A DNA stretch of 25,807 bases from Crocosphaera sp038442745. GTDB taxonomy: Bacteria; Cyanobacteriota; Cyanobacteriia; Cyanobacteriales; Microcystaceae. Each line of letters opens with the position of its first letter. The first letter of the stretch is position 1. Made by a program: the position numbers and the translations under genes. Below are positions 16,966 to 23,285 of the stretch, one piece after another. Location: the NCBI RefSeq assembly GCF_038442745.1, contig NZ_JARVCN010000368.1, forward strand, positions 1 to 25,807, given 5' to 3'. The notes beneath the pieces are model-generated. The model was not told the origin of the DNA. It did no database searches and saw only the letters and a list, made by a program, of their open reading frames with translations.

Positions 16966-17156
16966 ATCTTGCACCTTCGATAAAACTGGCTAGTTTATAA
17001 GCGTTCAGCTATCAGCCATCAGCTGAAAAATATCAATCCCTATCATCTACTGTGAGTAAGATTAAACGAATGCTGAACGCTGTGCGATAGCGCCGTAACG
17101 GAGTGAGGAACTGCTTACTGCTGACTAATTTAAGTTTTTCTATACTGGTGCAAGAT
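16966..17156 (+). mobile_element. MITE-like nested-hairpin element, copy 1 (191 bp, with 41 bp insertion)
   Basis: The ends ATCTTGCACC (16966-16975) and GGTGCAAGAT (17147-17156) are exact inverted repeats. A second pair, GCGTTCAGC and GCTGAACGC, is nested inside, and TCAGCT/AGCTGA forms a third small hairpin. Relative to copy 3, 41 bp are inserted after the inner right arm (a segment beginning TGCGATAGCGCCGTAACGG). The element codes for nothing. It begins 6 bp after the stop of the cation transporter gene, so its RNA fold may end or stabilise that transcript. Confidence 0.8.
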
Positions 17157-17171
17157 ATCAGTAATACTCAA

Positions 17172-17270
17172 ATCTTGCACCTTCGATAAAACTGGCTAGT
17201 TTATAAGCGTTCAGCTATCAGCCATCAGCTGAAACATATCAATCCCTATCATCTACTGTGAGTAAGATTA
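17172..17270 (+). mobile_element. MITE-like element, copy 2 (truncated, 99 bp)
   Basis: The first 99 bases repeat copy 1 with a single mismatch (AAACAT for AAAAAT), from ATCTTGCACC to AGTAAGATTA. The inner right arm and the right terminal repeat are missing, so this copy cannot form the outer hairpin by itself. Its near identity to copy 1, 206 bp away, points to recent duplication or gene conversion. Confidence 0.78.
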
Positions 17271-17324
17271 TAGGTATAAAGTATGATCTCACTAAAAACA
17301 TAGCCGTACTTTTCAATGCAAAAA

Positions 17325-18584
17325 CTATTTTCCTTGACCTTGAACCACTTGCTTAAGATTGGTAAAAGTTTCTAGGGAAATTAAACCACGATAATGACCT
17401 TTTTGGTTAGAAACTCCCAAAAATAGAGACTCTCCCTGGTCAAGATGACGCTCGAAACGAGGGGAATTATTAATATACACTAATGCGCTGTCTATCTCTG
17501 TGGCAAACTGACGACTTTGTGCATAAGAATCAGTAACGATGCAATCTGCATGACCACTGCTATATTGATTCATCCAACAAATGCCTTCCGATAAATTATC
17601 AACCATTTTAAAAGCAATAATTTTATCTAGATAAGGGGTGTTCCATTCCGAGTCCTTCACTGGTTTCAAATAGTCCTTAAACTCTTCTATCAATCTTTCA
17701 TCTCCTCTCAATTCAAATCCTTGTTCTTGGAGAATATTGAATAATCTCACTAAGATTGAGGAATTATGGTTAGGAGTAATTAAAACTTTTTCAATGGCAT
17801 TAACGGGATCTGGTTCACTACTATGACTATCCAGAATCACCCAACGAACCATCTCTATATCCACCGTTGGACACCAATACAAATAACAATTGCCCATAGC
17901 CGACTTTAGCACAGGGGCCGTTGCCCACTGAGTGACTTGCTGAACCAAACTAGGACGACCATAAGGAAGTACCAAACTGAGATATTGATCCTGGGTCACC
18001 AAATCTTGGATAGAAGCCCCCTGTTCTGCTGAAAGTACCTCCAAACAACCCGTAGGCAGTTCCGTCTCCTTTAAGGCAGACTGTAGGATATCTGCAATCA
18101 CCTGATTGGAATGAGTTGATGAGTTGCAACCCCTTAACAGTAGGCTATTACCGGTTTTTAAACAAAATCCAGCGGCGATCGCTCCCAACTCAGGAAACGT
18201 CTCATAAACCAAAGCAACTACCCCCAAAGGCATCAATTGACAATAAGTTCCTGCCATATTCAGCCGATAGGGAGCGTTAAATACTTGTTGGATGGGATCT
18301 GGAAGTTCCGCCAACGATTCCAAAATTTCCACGGTTTTGTTCAACCGTTTTGGGGTCAATTTTAACCAATCAATTAATAGATCCGGAACGGCCATTTCTC
18401 GGCTCATTTCCAGATCTAGGGTATTTGCTTCAAGAATCGCATCAAAAGAACGATTAATTCCTTTAGCCATTGCCTTGATTCCTAAAGAGCGATCGAGGCT
18501 GTCACTGTTTTCTAAAGCCAAGTAAGCCTTGTAAGAACGTTCAATTGATGCTGACAGCCAGTTAGGAGAACCTTTCATGGTCAT
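17325..18584 (-). CDS. ProA-like (glutamate-5-semialdehyde dehydrogenase family) paralogue lacking the catalytic cysteine
   Basis: The 419-residue protein aligns by eye with ProA along its length: LGIKAMAKGINRSFDAILEA, MPLGVVALVYETFPELGAIA, FCLKTGNSLLLRGCNSS, LVLPYGRPSLVQQV, PVLKSAMGNCYLYW, then SSGHADCIVTDS and a C-terminal GLISLETFTNLKQV. ProA reduces gamma-glutamyl phosphate to the semialdehyde in proline synthesis through a cysteine in the motif (V)CNAxET. Here that motif reads PDPVNAIEKVLI, with Val261 at the cysteine position and Lys for Thr. The protein therefore cannot use the standard chemistry. The start could be 18584 (MTMKGS) or 18578 (MKGS). It follows the zinc-ribbon membrane protein by 10 bp, in one operon. 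A standard proA is probably elsewhere in the genome. Confidence 0.85.
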   Translation of the reverse strand: MTMKGSPNWLSASIERSYKAYLALENSDSLDRSLGIKAMAKGINRSFDAILEANTLDLEMSREMAVPDLLIDWLKLTPKRLNKTVEILESLAELPDPIQQVFNAPYRLNMAGTYCQLMPLGVVALVYETFPELGAIAAGFCLKTGNSLLLRGCNSSTHSNQVIADILQSALKETELPTGCLEVLSAEQGASIQDLVTQDQYLSLVLPYGRPSLVQQVTQWATAPVLKSAMGNCYLYWCPTVDIEMVRWVILDSHSSEPDPVNAIEKVLITPNHNSSILVRLFNILQEQGFELRGDERLIEEFKDYLKPVKDSEWNTPYLDKIIAFKMVDNLSEGICWMNQYSSGHADCIVTDSYAQSRQFATEIDSALVYINNSPRFERHLDQGESLFLGVSNQKGHYRGLISLETFTNLKQVVQGQGK

Positions 18585-18594
18585 AAAATTTGCC

Positions 18595-19002
18595 TTAACG
18601 TCGATAGGCTAACCAGAAAACAATTGCTGGTAAAACAATTAGTAACGCAGCCAAAGCGATACCGATGATAATACTTGGGCCGAGAGATGATTGCAATGCC
18701 AACAAAAACCATCCAATTAATATTACTACCATCATGCCTGTCATGATAGGTAGGTAGCCGTCTCGTAACCCAGGGCGGATGATTAACCAACGATAGCCTG
18801 TCCAACGCCAGATTCGCTTGTAAGGGTAACTAGAAGATAACTGTTCTATGTTTTGACCGTTATCTTCTACTACAAAAATTTGTTGACAACGATTGCAGCC
18901 AAAGGCTTCTGTTAAGACAATGGGGAGGAGATGTCCTCGTCTGCGACAGGGACATGGGTATTCTTGACTTAAATCGATTTTTACGGGCTTGTGAGGTCGC
19001 AC
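18595..19002 (-). CDS. Zinc-ribbon-like membrane protein, function unknown
   Basis: The 135-residue protein has a small cysteine motif near its start, CPC (Cys17, Cys19) and CNRC (Cys36, Cys39), as in zinc ribbons: EYPCPCRRRGHLLPIVLTEA, then FGCNRCQQIFVVE. Two hydrophobic segments follow (about 85-103 and 108-131) before the end LAYRR. The start is a GTG at 19002 giving MRPHKPVKID; the frame is open upstream to about 19083 but has no ATG there, so GTG is the best choice. It lies 10 bp before the ProA-like gene, so the two are probably co-transcribed. I recognise the cyanobacterial type but know no function for it. Confidence 0.72.
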   Translation of the reverse strand: MRPHKPVKIDLSQEYPCPCRRRGHLLPIVLTEAFGCNRCQQIFVVEDNGQNIEQLSSSYPYKRIWRWTGYRWLIIRPGLRDGYLPIMTGMMVVILIGWFLLALQSSLGPSIIIGIALAALLIVLPAIVFWLAYRR

Positions 19003-19311
19003 GAGTGTCAGGGTAGTAACTCCTAAAGTTAGCTCTATACCTGTATGTTGTCTCTGATCTTTGAGATCTTGCTGGTACTCAATCTAAACTTAAGATTTGA
19101 TAGGAGTTATTAGTTAACAGTTTTAATATAGGTATCATCAACATTCAACACAAATATAGTTATATATGGTCAAATTAGAAAAAAAGTGGCAGAAATGTAG
19201 GTAAACTAGACTTGAAAATAAGGAAAATAACTTTTGTCAGCTTAAACAGTATTCATGTTCTATTATAATTGCCTTGCTCCCGACGAAACCGCAGATCGGG
19301 AGCGAGTTCTC
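19003..19311. other. Intergenic region without a gene
   Basis: These 309 bases are AT-rich and hold no plausible coding frame on either strand. TAACTCCTA at 19017-19025 is repeated inverted at 19101-19109 (TAGGAGTTA), upstream of the zinc-ribbon gene; it may be chance. The right end carries the terminator-like hairpin described separately. Confidence 0.6.
19276..19303 (-). terminator. Terminator-like hairpin after the lactate dehydrogenase-like gene
   Basis: GCTCCCGA (19276-19283) and TCGGGAGC (19296-19303) form a perfect 8 bp GC-rich stem with a 12-base loop, starting 8 bp after the stop of the minus-strand gene. There is no strong U run after it, which is common for cyanobacterial terminators. 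Confidence 0.55.
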
Positions 19312-20466
19312 CTATCTAAATTTAATATTTTTTCTTGAGAGTTGGGAAAGCTTAGTAACTCCCATTAGTTTCATGTCTCTCTCTATCTCATTCTTCATAT
19401 TTGAAATAGCCTTTTCTACCCCTTGTTGACCACCAGCGGCCAAAGCATATAAATACCATCTTCCCCCAGAACAGGCTTTGGCTCCAACTGAAAGAGCTTT
19501 AAGAACGTGAGTCCCTCTTCTAATGCCACCATCACAGATGACATCAATTTCATCTCCCACGGCATCTACAATGTCTGCTAACTGGTCAAAAGGGGAGATA
19601 GAACCATCTAGTTGACGGCCACCGTGATTAGAAACCATAATGGCATCAGCACCGATGTCCACAGCCCTTTTTGCATCCTCCACACTCATTATCCCTTTTA
19701 GGCAAAACTTTTTTCCCCATTTTTGCTTAATTTCCTCGGCATCTTTCCAATCCATTGATTGATCGAGCATATTACTGAAATAATCTCCAATGGATACTGC
19801 TACGTTACTGCCTTGGGAAACATATTTTTCTAATTGAGGTAAGGCAAATCTTTCACGGAAAACATAATTTAAGGACCAATTAGGATGTAAGGCGAAACTA
19901 ATTAAACTATTCAATGTTAGTTTCGGAGGGCTGGTGAATCCTGTCCAAAGATCCCTTTCTCGGTTTCCTCCGGTGATGGTATCCACAGTCAAAGCAATGG
20001 CATCAAAGTTGGCCTCTTTGCACATTTCAATCATGGCATCGTTCAAACCCTTGTCTTTGTGATAGTAGAATTGGAACATTTTTGGTGAGGAGATTGTTTG
20101 ACCAATCTCTTCTAAACTCACTGTCCCCAAACTAGAAACCCCAAACATGATGCGAGATTTTTCGGCGGCTAAAGCAACGGCTCTTTCCCCTCTGTAATGG
20201 AATAATCGTTGTAAGGCGGTTGGGGAACAAAATAGAGGTAGATCTAGTTTCAGTCCCATCACTTCCACGGAAGTGTCTATAGTTTCAACCCCTGCCAAGA
20301 CATTAGGAATGAGATCACATTCTTCATAAGCCTTCGTATTCCTTCTATAAGTGACTTCATCATCGGCAGCCCCATCTATATAGTGAAAGACAGCAGAAGG
20401 TAATCTAGCCTTAGCCAACGCTCGAAAATCATGGGTATTACGACAACTGTTTATATTCATAATCAA
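19312..20466 (-). CDS. FMN-dependent alpha-hydroxy-acid dehydrogenase/oxidase (L-lactate dehydrogenase-like)
   Basis: This family oxidises L-2-hydroxy acids such as lactate or glycolate to the keto acid with FMN. The 384-residue protein has AVFHYIDGAADDEVTYRRN (Tyr29 at the substrate-tyrosine position), LFCSPTALQRLFH, FQFYYHKDKGL, AIALTVDTITGGNRERD, the FMN-contacting lysine in FCLKGIMSVEDAKRA (Lys257), the catalytic His281 in SNHGGRQLDG, and ICDGGIRRGTHVLKAL. The HYIDGAADDE opening and the long segment between TGGNRERD and KGIMS favour the L-lactate dehydrogenase (LldD) branch over plant-type glycolate oxidase, but substrate choice is not certain. The start is 20466 (MIMNINS) or 20460. A hairpin follows the stop. 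It is divergent from the Zur-box/CobW region. Confidence 0.88.
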   Translation of the reverse strand: MIMNINSCRNTHDFRALAKARLPSAVFHYIDGAADDEVTYRRNTKAYEECDLIPNVLAGVETIDTSVEVMGLKLDLPLFCSPTALQRLFHYRGERAVALAAEKSRIMFGVSSLGTVSLEEIGQTISSPKMFQFYYHKDKGLNDAMIEMCKEANFDAIALTVDTITGGNRERDLWTGFTSPPKLTLNSLISFALHPNWSLNYVFRERFALPQLEKYVSQGSNVAVSIGDYFSNMLDQSMDWKDAEEIKQKWGKKFCLKGIMSVEDAKRAVDIGADAIMVSNHGGRQLDGSISPFDQLADIVDAVGDEIDVICDGGIRRGTHVLKALSVGAKACSGGRWYLYALAAGGQQGVEKAISNMKNEIERDMKLMGVTKLSQLSRKNIKFR

Positions 20467-20627
20467 TTAATCTTACAAAATAAATTCCTGTTGATTTTTG
20501 CTTAGGGATTAAGAGTTCCCTCCATCCATTCCCTTGAATTACCATTATTTCAGAAATTGACCACTGCCACCGCTAAGCTCTTATGGTCGCTATAACGGGG
20601 TATTCTTGAAGAGATATCAGGTTAACG

Positions 20628-20690
20628 CAGTAACTAAAATGGACGCAGTATCCATGCCACTTTCATTGCCACCGAGGATCATAAATTTAT
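20628..20690 (-). pseudogene. Possible short remnant of a Rossmann-fold oxidoreductase gene
   Basis: On the minus strand a frame reads HIGDKFMILGGNESGMDTAS, then ILVTALT and a stop. GGNESGMD resembles the nucleotide-binding turn of FAD/NAD(P)-dependent oxidoreductases. In the next frame IPRYSDHKSLAVAVV follows, which could be the continuation after a small deletion. The parent family is not identified. Boundaries are approximate, and chance similarity cannot be excluded. Confidence 0.25.
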
Positions 20691-20709
20691 CTCCAATATG
20701 TTAGAAGTG

Positions 20710-20724
20710 TGATAATGATTATCA
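20710..20724. promoter_or_regulatory. Zur/Fur-type operator 1
   Basis: TGATAATGATTATCA is a perfect 7-1-7 palindrome matching the cyanobacterial Zur box pattern (TGANAATNATTNTCA). It lies 65 bp before the ATG of the CobW-like GTPase, a typical Zur-repressed gene type. Confidence 0.75.
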
Positions 20725-20743
20725 TTCTCATAATAGTGTAAAT

Positions 20744-20758
20744 TGATAATCATTATCG
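20744..20758. promoter_or_regulatory. Zur/Fur-type operator 2
   Basis: TGATAATCATTATCG is a second 7-1-7 palindrome with one end mismatch, 34 bp centre to centre from the first (about three helical turns) and 30 bp before the ATG of the GTPase gene. The spacing fits cooperative binding. Confidence 0.7.
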
Positions 20759-20788
20759 AAATATTCGGAAACAAATTAACTGAAGACT

Positions 20789-21862
20789 ATGACTCCTCTA
20801 AACTTCAACCTATCCGATGCACTGCCATCCTTACCAAAAAGTGGAATGCCAGTCACCATAATTACTGGTTTCTTGGGTAGTGGCAAAACTACCTTACTTA
20901 ATCAAATTTTACAGAATAAAGATAATTTGAAAATAGCGGTATTAGTCAATGACTTTGGGGATATTAATATTGATGAGCAACTTCTAATTTCAGTAGATTC
21001 AGATATGATAGAACTAGATAATGGGTGTATTTGTTGCACTCTTAATGATGGGTTTGTCAATACTGTATATAGAGTTTTAGAAGCAGAAGAAAAAGTTGAT
21101 TATTTAGTAATTGAAACTACAGGATTAGCTGATCCCTTACCAATTATCTTAAATTTTTTAGGAACAGAATTAAAGTTTTTGACCCGTCTTGATGCTGTCA
21201 TTACAGTGGTGGATGCGGCGGCTTTTGATGCCAGACACTTTGATAGCGATGCTGCCTTAAATCAAATTAGATACGGTGACGTGGTTATCCTAAATAAAAT
21301 TGACCTGGCAACTGAAGAGAAAATTAACAAATTAGAAGCATTTATTAGGGATGTCAAGCCAGGGTTTAGATTTTTAGAAAGTGAATATTGTCAAGTATCT
21401 TTACCTTTAATTTTAGATATTGGTTTAACTCAAGCAGATAACTATAAAGCTGAAATTTCCCAGTTTCGACAAGATAAATCTGCTTTTAACAATCATCTAG
21501 AAAAAGATGGCTTTAATTTTATTTCTTTTCAAAGTGATCGCCCTTTTGAATTAGAAAAATTTGAACATTTTTTATCTGAACAGTTATCTAATAATATATT
21601 TCGTGCCAAGGGGATACTCTGGTTTCAAGAAAGTCCTGCTCGACATATTTTTCAACTTAGCGGCACTCGCTACGATCTTCAAGACGATAATTGGAAAACC
21701 CCTCCAAAAAATGAACTCATCTTCATCGGGCGAGATTTGGATAAGTCATTAATTAAACAACAGCTTAGGGAATGCTTAGTGAAGCCAATTGCTTCTCTTT
21801 ATGAAGACAGCGCAACGATGTCAAGTCTGTACCCTGATCTAATTCCTTTGCCCACCAGCTAA
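20789..21862 (+). CDS. COG0523/CobW-family GTPase, probable zinc metallochaperone
   Basis: G3E GTPases of this family hand metals to target proteins or help cells survive zinc shortage. The 357-residue protein has the Walker A motif GFLGSGKTT (27-35), the metal-binding CxCC motif GCICCTL (Cys80, Cys82, Cys83), ETTGLADP (109-116), the guanine-specificity motif NKID (169-172), and a C-terminal CobW domain with SPARHIFQLSGTRY and DLDKSLIKQQL. The two Zur-type palindromes directly upstream imply that it is induced by zinc limitation, which favours a zinc role over cobalt; the window's cobM is far away and not linked. No His-rich metal-storage stretch is seen. Length is normal. A MITE-like element follows its stop by 27 bp. 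Confidence 0.92.
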   Translation: MTPLNFNLSDALPSLPKSGMPVTIITGFLGSGKTTLLNQILQNKDNLKIAVLVNDFGDINIDEQLLISVDSDMIELDNGCICCTLNDGFVNTVYRVLEAEEKVDYLVIETTGLADPLPIILNFLGTELKFLTRLDAVITVVDAAAFDARHFDSDAALNQIRYGDVVILNKIDLATEEKINKLEAFIRDVKPGFRFLESEYCQVSLPLILDIGLTQADNYKAEISQFRQDKSAFNNHLEKDGFNFISFQSDRPFELEKFEHFLSEQLSNNIFRAKGILWFQESPARHIFQLSGTRYDLQDDNWKTPPKNELIFIGRDLDKSLIKQQLRECLVKPIASLYEDSATMSSLYPDLIPLPTS

Positions 21863-21889
21863 TGTTTATTGGTGGTGGTTTAGACTCAC

Positions 21890-22039
21890 ATCTTGCACCT
21901 TCGATAAAACTGGCTAGTTTGTAAGCGTTCAGCTATCAGCCATCAGCTGAAACATATCAATCCCTATAATCTACTATAAGTAAGATTAAACGAACGCTGA
22001 ACGCTGACTAATTTAAGTTTTTCTATACTTGTGCAAGAT
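21890..22039 (+). mobile_element. MITE-like nested-hairpin element, copy 3 (150 bp)
   Basis: This is the uninterrupted form: ATCTTGCACC at 21890-21899, GTGCAAGAT at the other end, inner arms GCGTTCAGC and GCTGAACGC, and the small TCAGCT/AGCTGA hairpin. It differs from copy 1 by a few substitutions and lacks the 41 bp insertion. It lies just after the CobW-like gene and before the minus-strand tRNA, where the fold could end transcription from both sides. Confidence 0.8.
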
Positions 22040-22074
22040 ATCAGTTAGATGCGGATAATCCGTTACTGTACAAA

Positions 22075-22147
22075 AGCCACGTGCGAGACTTGAACTCGCG
22101 GCCCCATCATTACGAGTGATGTGCTCTACCAACTGAGCTAACGTGGC
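22075..22147 (-). tRNA. tRNA-Thr (anticodon CGU)
   Basis: The minus strand folds into a full cloverleaf: acceptor arms GCCACGT and ACGTGGC, D arm GCTCAGTTGGTAGAGC, anticodon stem CATCA/TGATG with loop CTCGTAA, T arm GCGAG-TTCAAGT-CTCGC. The anticodon CGT (plus-strand 22112-22114) reads ACG, so the tRNA carries threonine. The 3' CCA is not encoded. It is 73 bases long with U as the discriminator. A MITE-like element lies 35 bp downstream. Confidence 0.96.
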
Positions 22148-22207
22148 CTGGATAATGGTTACGTTAACAATGTATCATATTGTCACCTGTCTCAAAGGAA
22201 TTGGTAT

Positions 22208-22468
22208 ATGGATAAGCCTCCTGAAAAGCCGCGTCGTCAACTCGATCCTGAAAAATATGCGTCCCTCAAAGCAGAAGCAAAAGCCCCTTATAAGGGTTTG
22301 AGAAAGTTTTTTTACATTGCCTTCGGTGCATCGGGTTTCGTTGGTGCTTTGGTATTTTTGGCTAAGTTGGCAGCAGGAACGGATGTGGCTGCTTCCCTAC
22401 CTAATCTTGCTTTACAGGTAGGGGTTGTGGCACTGATGATTTTTTTGTTTCGTTTAGAAAGCAAGTAG
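22208..22468 (+). CDS. DUF3493 (LPA1/Rep27-like) small membrane protein
   Basis: The 86-residue protein starts MDKPPEKPRRQLDPEKYASL, then KAEAKAPYKGLRKFFYIAFG and two hydrophobic segments (about 34-52 and 65-83). This resembles the C-terminal domain of the plant LPA1/REP27 photosystem II assembly factors, which many cyanobacteria carry as a short stand-alone protein; that assignment is from memory of the family. An AAGGAA-type ribosome binding site lies about 8 bp before the ATG. It is divergent from the tRNA gene. A role in photosystem II biogenesis is plausible but not shown by the sequence. Confidence 0.72.
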   Translation: MDKPPEKPRRQLDPEKYASLKAEAKAPYKGLRKFFYIAFGASGFVGALVFLAKLAAGTDVAASLPNLALQVGVVALMIFLFRLESK

Positions 22469-22481
22469 AGTTAGGCTGATT

Positions 22482-22673
22482 TCAATCCTCAATCTTGATA
22501 TCTCCTTGAAAGATTAATTGTTGTAATTCTCGGTATAGTTTTACTTCCTCTTTTGTGACTTTATTATCGGCTGCGATCGCAGCTTTAATGTCTTCATCTT
22601 CTTGGCGAGATAGGCAACCATCTGCTAAAGCTCGCTCGATCATTGTTTTTATTTTATTTGTGTTAGCATCCAT
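22482..22673 (-). CDS. Small conserved-looking hypothetical protein
   Basis: This 63-residue acidic, helical protein (MDANTNKIKTMIERALADGC, then LSRQEDEDIKAAIAADNKVT) is not assigned to a family. The pattern ADGCLSRQEDEDI and ADNKVTKEEVKLY looks like two loop-helix units of similar shape, a little like degenerate EF-hands or TerB-like segments. A good ribosome binding site, GAGGAGGA, lies 7 bp before the ATG and supports it as a real gene. It is convergent with the DUF3493 gene, 13 bp between the stops. Confidence 0.7.
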   Translation of the reverse strand: MDANTNKIKTMIERALADGCLSRQEDEDIKAAIAADNKVTKEEVKLYRELQQLIFQGDIKIED

Positions 22674-22748
22674 CTTACTTCCTCCTCATTATTTCTGGGT
22701 GGGCTATAGGCTTAGTATATAACGGTTTTTTAGGGGATGATCTAGGCC

Positions 22749-22859
22749 TTAAATTAAATTTTTTTTAAACTCATTGGCAACATAGTAAATTTTCCTGCGT
22801 CTTGGGATAGAAAGTTGGTTTATTCTAACTTGTTCCTCACTCATTTTATTTGTTTCCAT
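22749..22859 (-). CDS. Possible 36-residue small protein, divergent from the exported protein gene
   Basis: From an ATG at 22859 the minus strand reads METNKMSEEQVRINQLSIPR, then RRKIYYVANEFKKNLI and a stop. The composition looks protein-like and basic, and there is a second possible start at residue 6. No clear ribosome binding site exists, and the start codon shares bases with that of the plus-strand gene at 22858. It may be chance. Confidence 0.25.
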   Translation of the reverse strand: METNKMSEEQVRINQLSIPRRRKIYYVANEFKKNLI

Positions 22860-23241
22860 GACCAATATAAGATCGCTTTTTACTCTTTCTTCTGTGGCGG
22901 CTTTGTGTTTAATAACTGTACCCACTGAAGCTGTAACCCGTTCTAGTTTATATCTCCCTAATGATAACTTTTGTGCGGTTTACAAAGGAATGATTCACAA
23001 CGAACATACATTTTTTCTCTGGGTTAATGAAGAAGATAAGTTGACCATTGAAGCGGATAATTATCTTGAGGTTGCGGTTAGTCATCAAGGAAATACTATT
23101 ATTCCTTATCAAGTAGAATCAGCGGAAAACCCCATGACTTCACAGTGGTCTTACGAGACGGAAATGCAACAAAAGCACACAATTTTAGTGAGGGGAACTG
23201 CTCCTAAAGCAAATATTCGTTTTTGTCTTCATGACAAATAG
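22858..23241 (+). CDS. Exported hypothetical protein
   Basis: The 127-residue protein starts with a signal peptide (MTNIRSLFTLSSVAALCLIT, cleavage likely after PTEA, about residue 25). The mature part has two cysteines (Cys38 and Cys124), which could form a disulfide, and a beta-rich pattern: FCAVYKGMIHNEHTFFLWV, then EADNYLEVAVSHQGNTIIPY and HTILVRGTAPKANIRFCLHD. It is probably periplasmic or on the cell surface. No known domain is recognised. It is convergent with the Kef-type antiporter gene, 44 bp between stops. No strong ribosome binding site is visible. Confidence 0.78.
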   Translation: MTNIRSLFTLSSVAALCLITVPTEAVTRSSLYLPNDNFCAVYKGMIHNEHTFFLWVNEEDKLTIEADNYLEVAVSHQGNTIIPYQVESAENPMTSQWSYETEMQQKHTILVRGTAPKANIRFCLHDK

Positions 23242-23285
23242 TTTGTACAAAAAATATAAGATTTAGCCTGAGTAATGTTAGTCAG

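Larger units (their letters stand above)
16960..17324. other. Gene-free stretch filled by two MITE-like elements
   Basis: These 365 bases contain no plausible gene. They hold one complete element and one truncated copy of the same family, with about 15 bp between them. The last 54 bases before the ProA-like stop show nothing recognisable. Confidence 0.8.
20467..20788. other. Intergenic control region with two metal-regulator boxes and a possible gene remnant
   Basis: These 322 bases separate the divergent lactate dehydrogenase-like and CobW-like genes. The right third carries the two Zur/Fur-type palindromes. The middle (about 20550-20690) shows a short minus-strand reading, described separately, that looks like a fragment of a Rossmann-fold protein. 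Confidence 0.6.

Noticed and set aside
18581..18805. Second minus-strand frame over the zinc-ribbon gene
   Set aside because: It overlaps the better supported frame with cysteine motif and membrane helices, and has no protein-like pattern.
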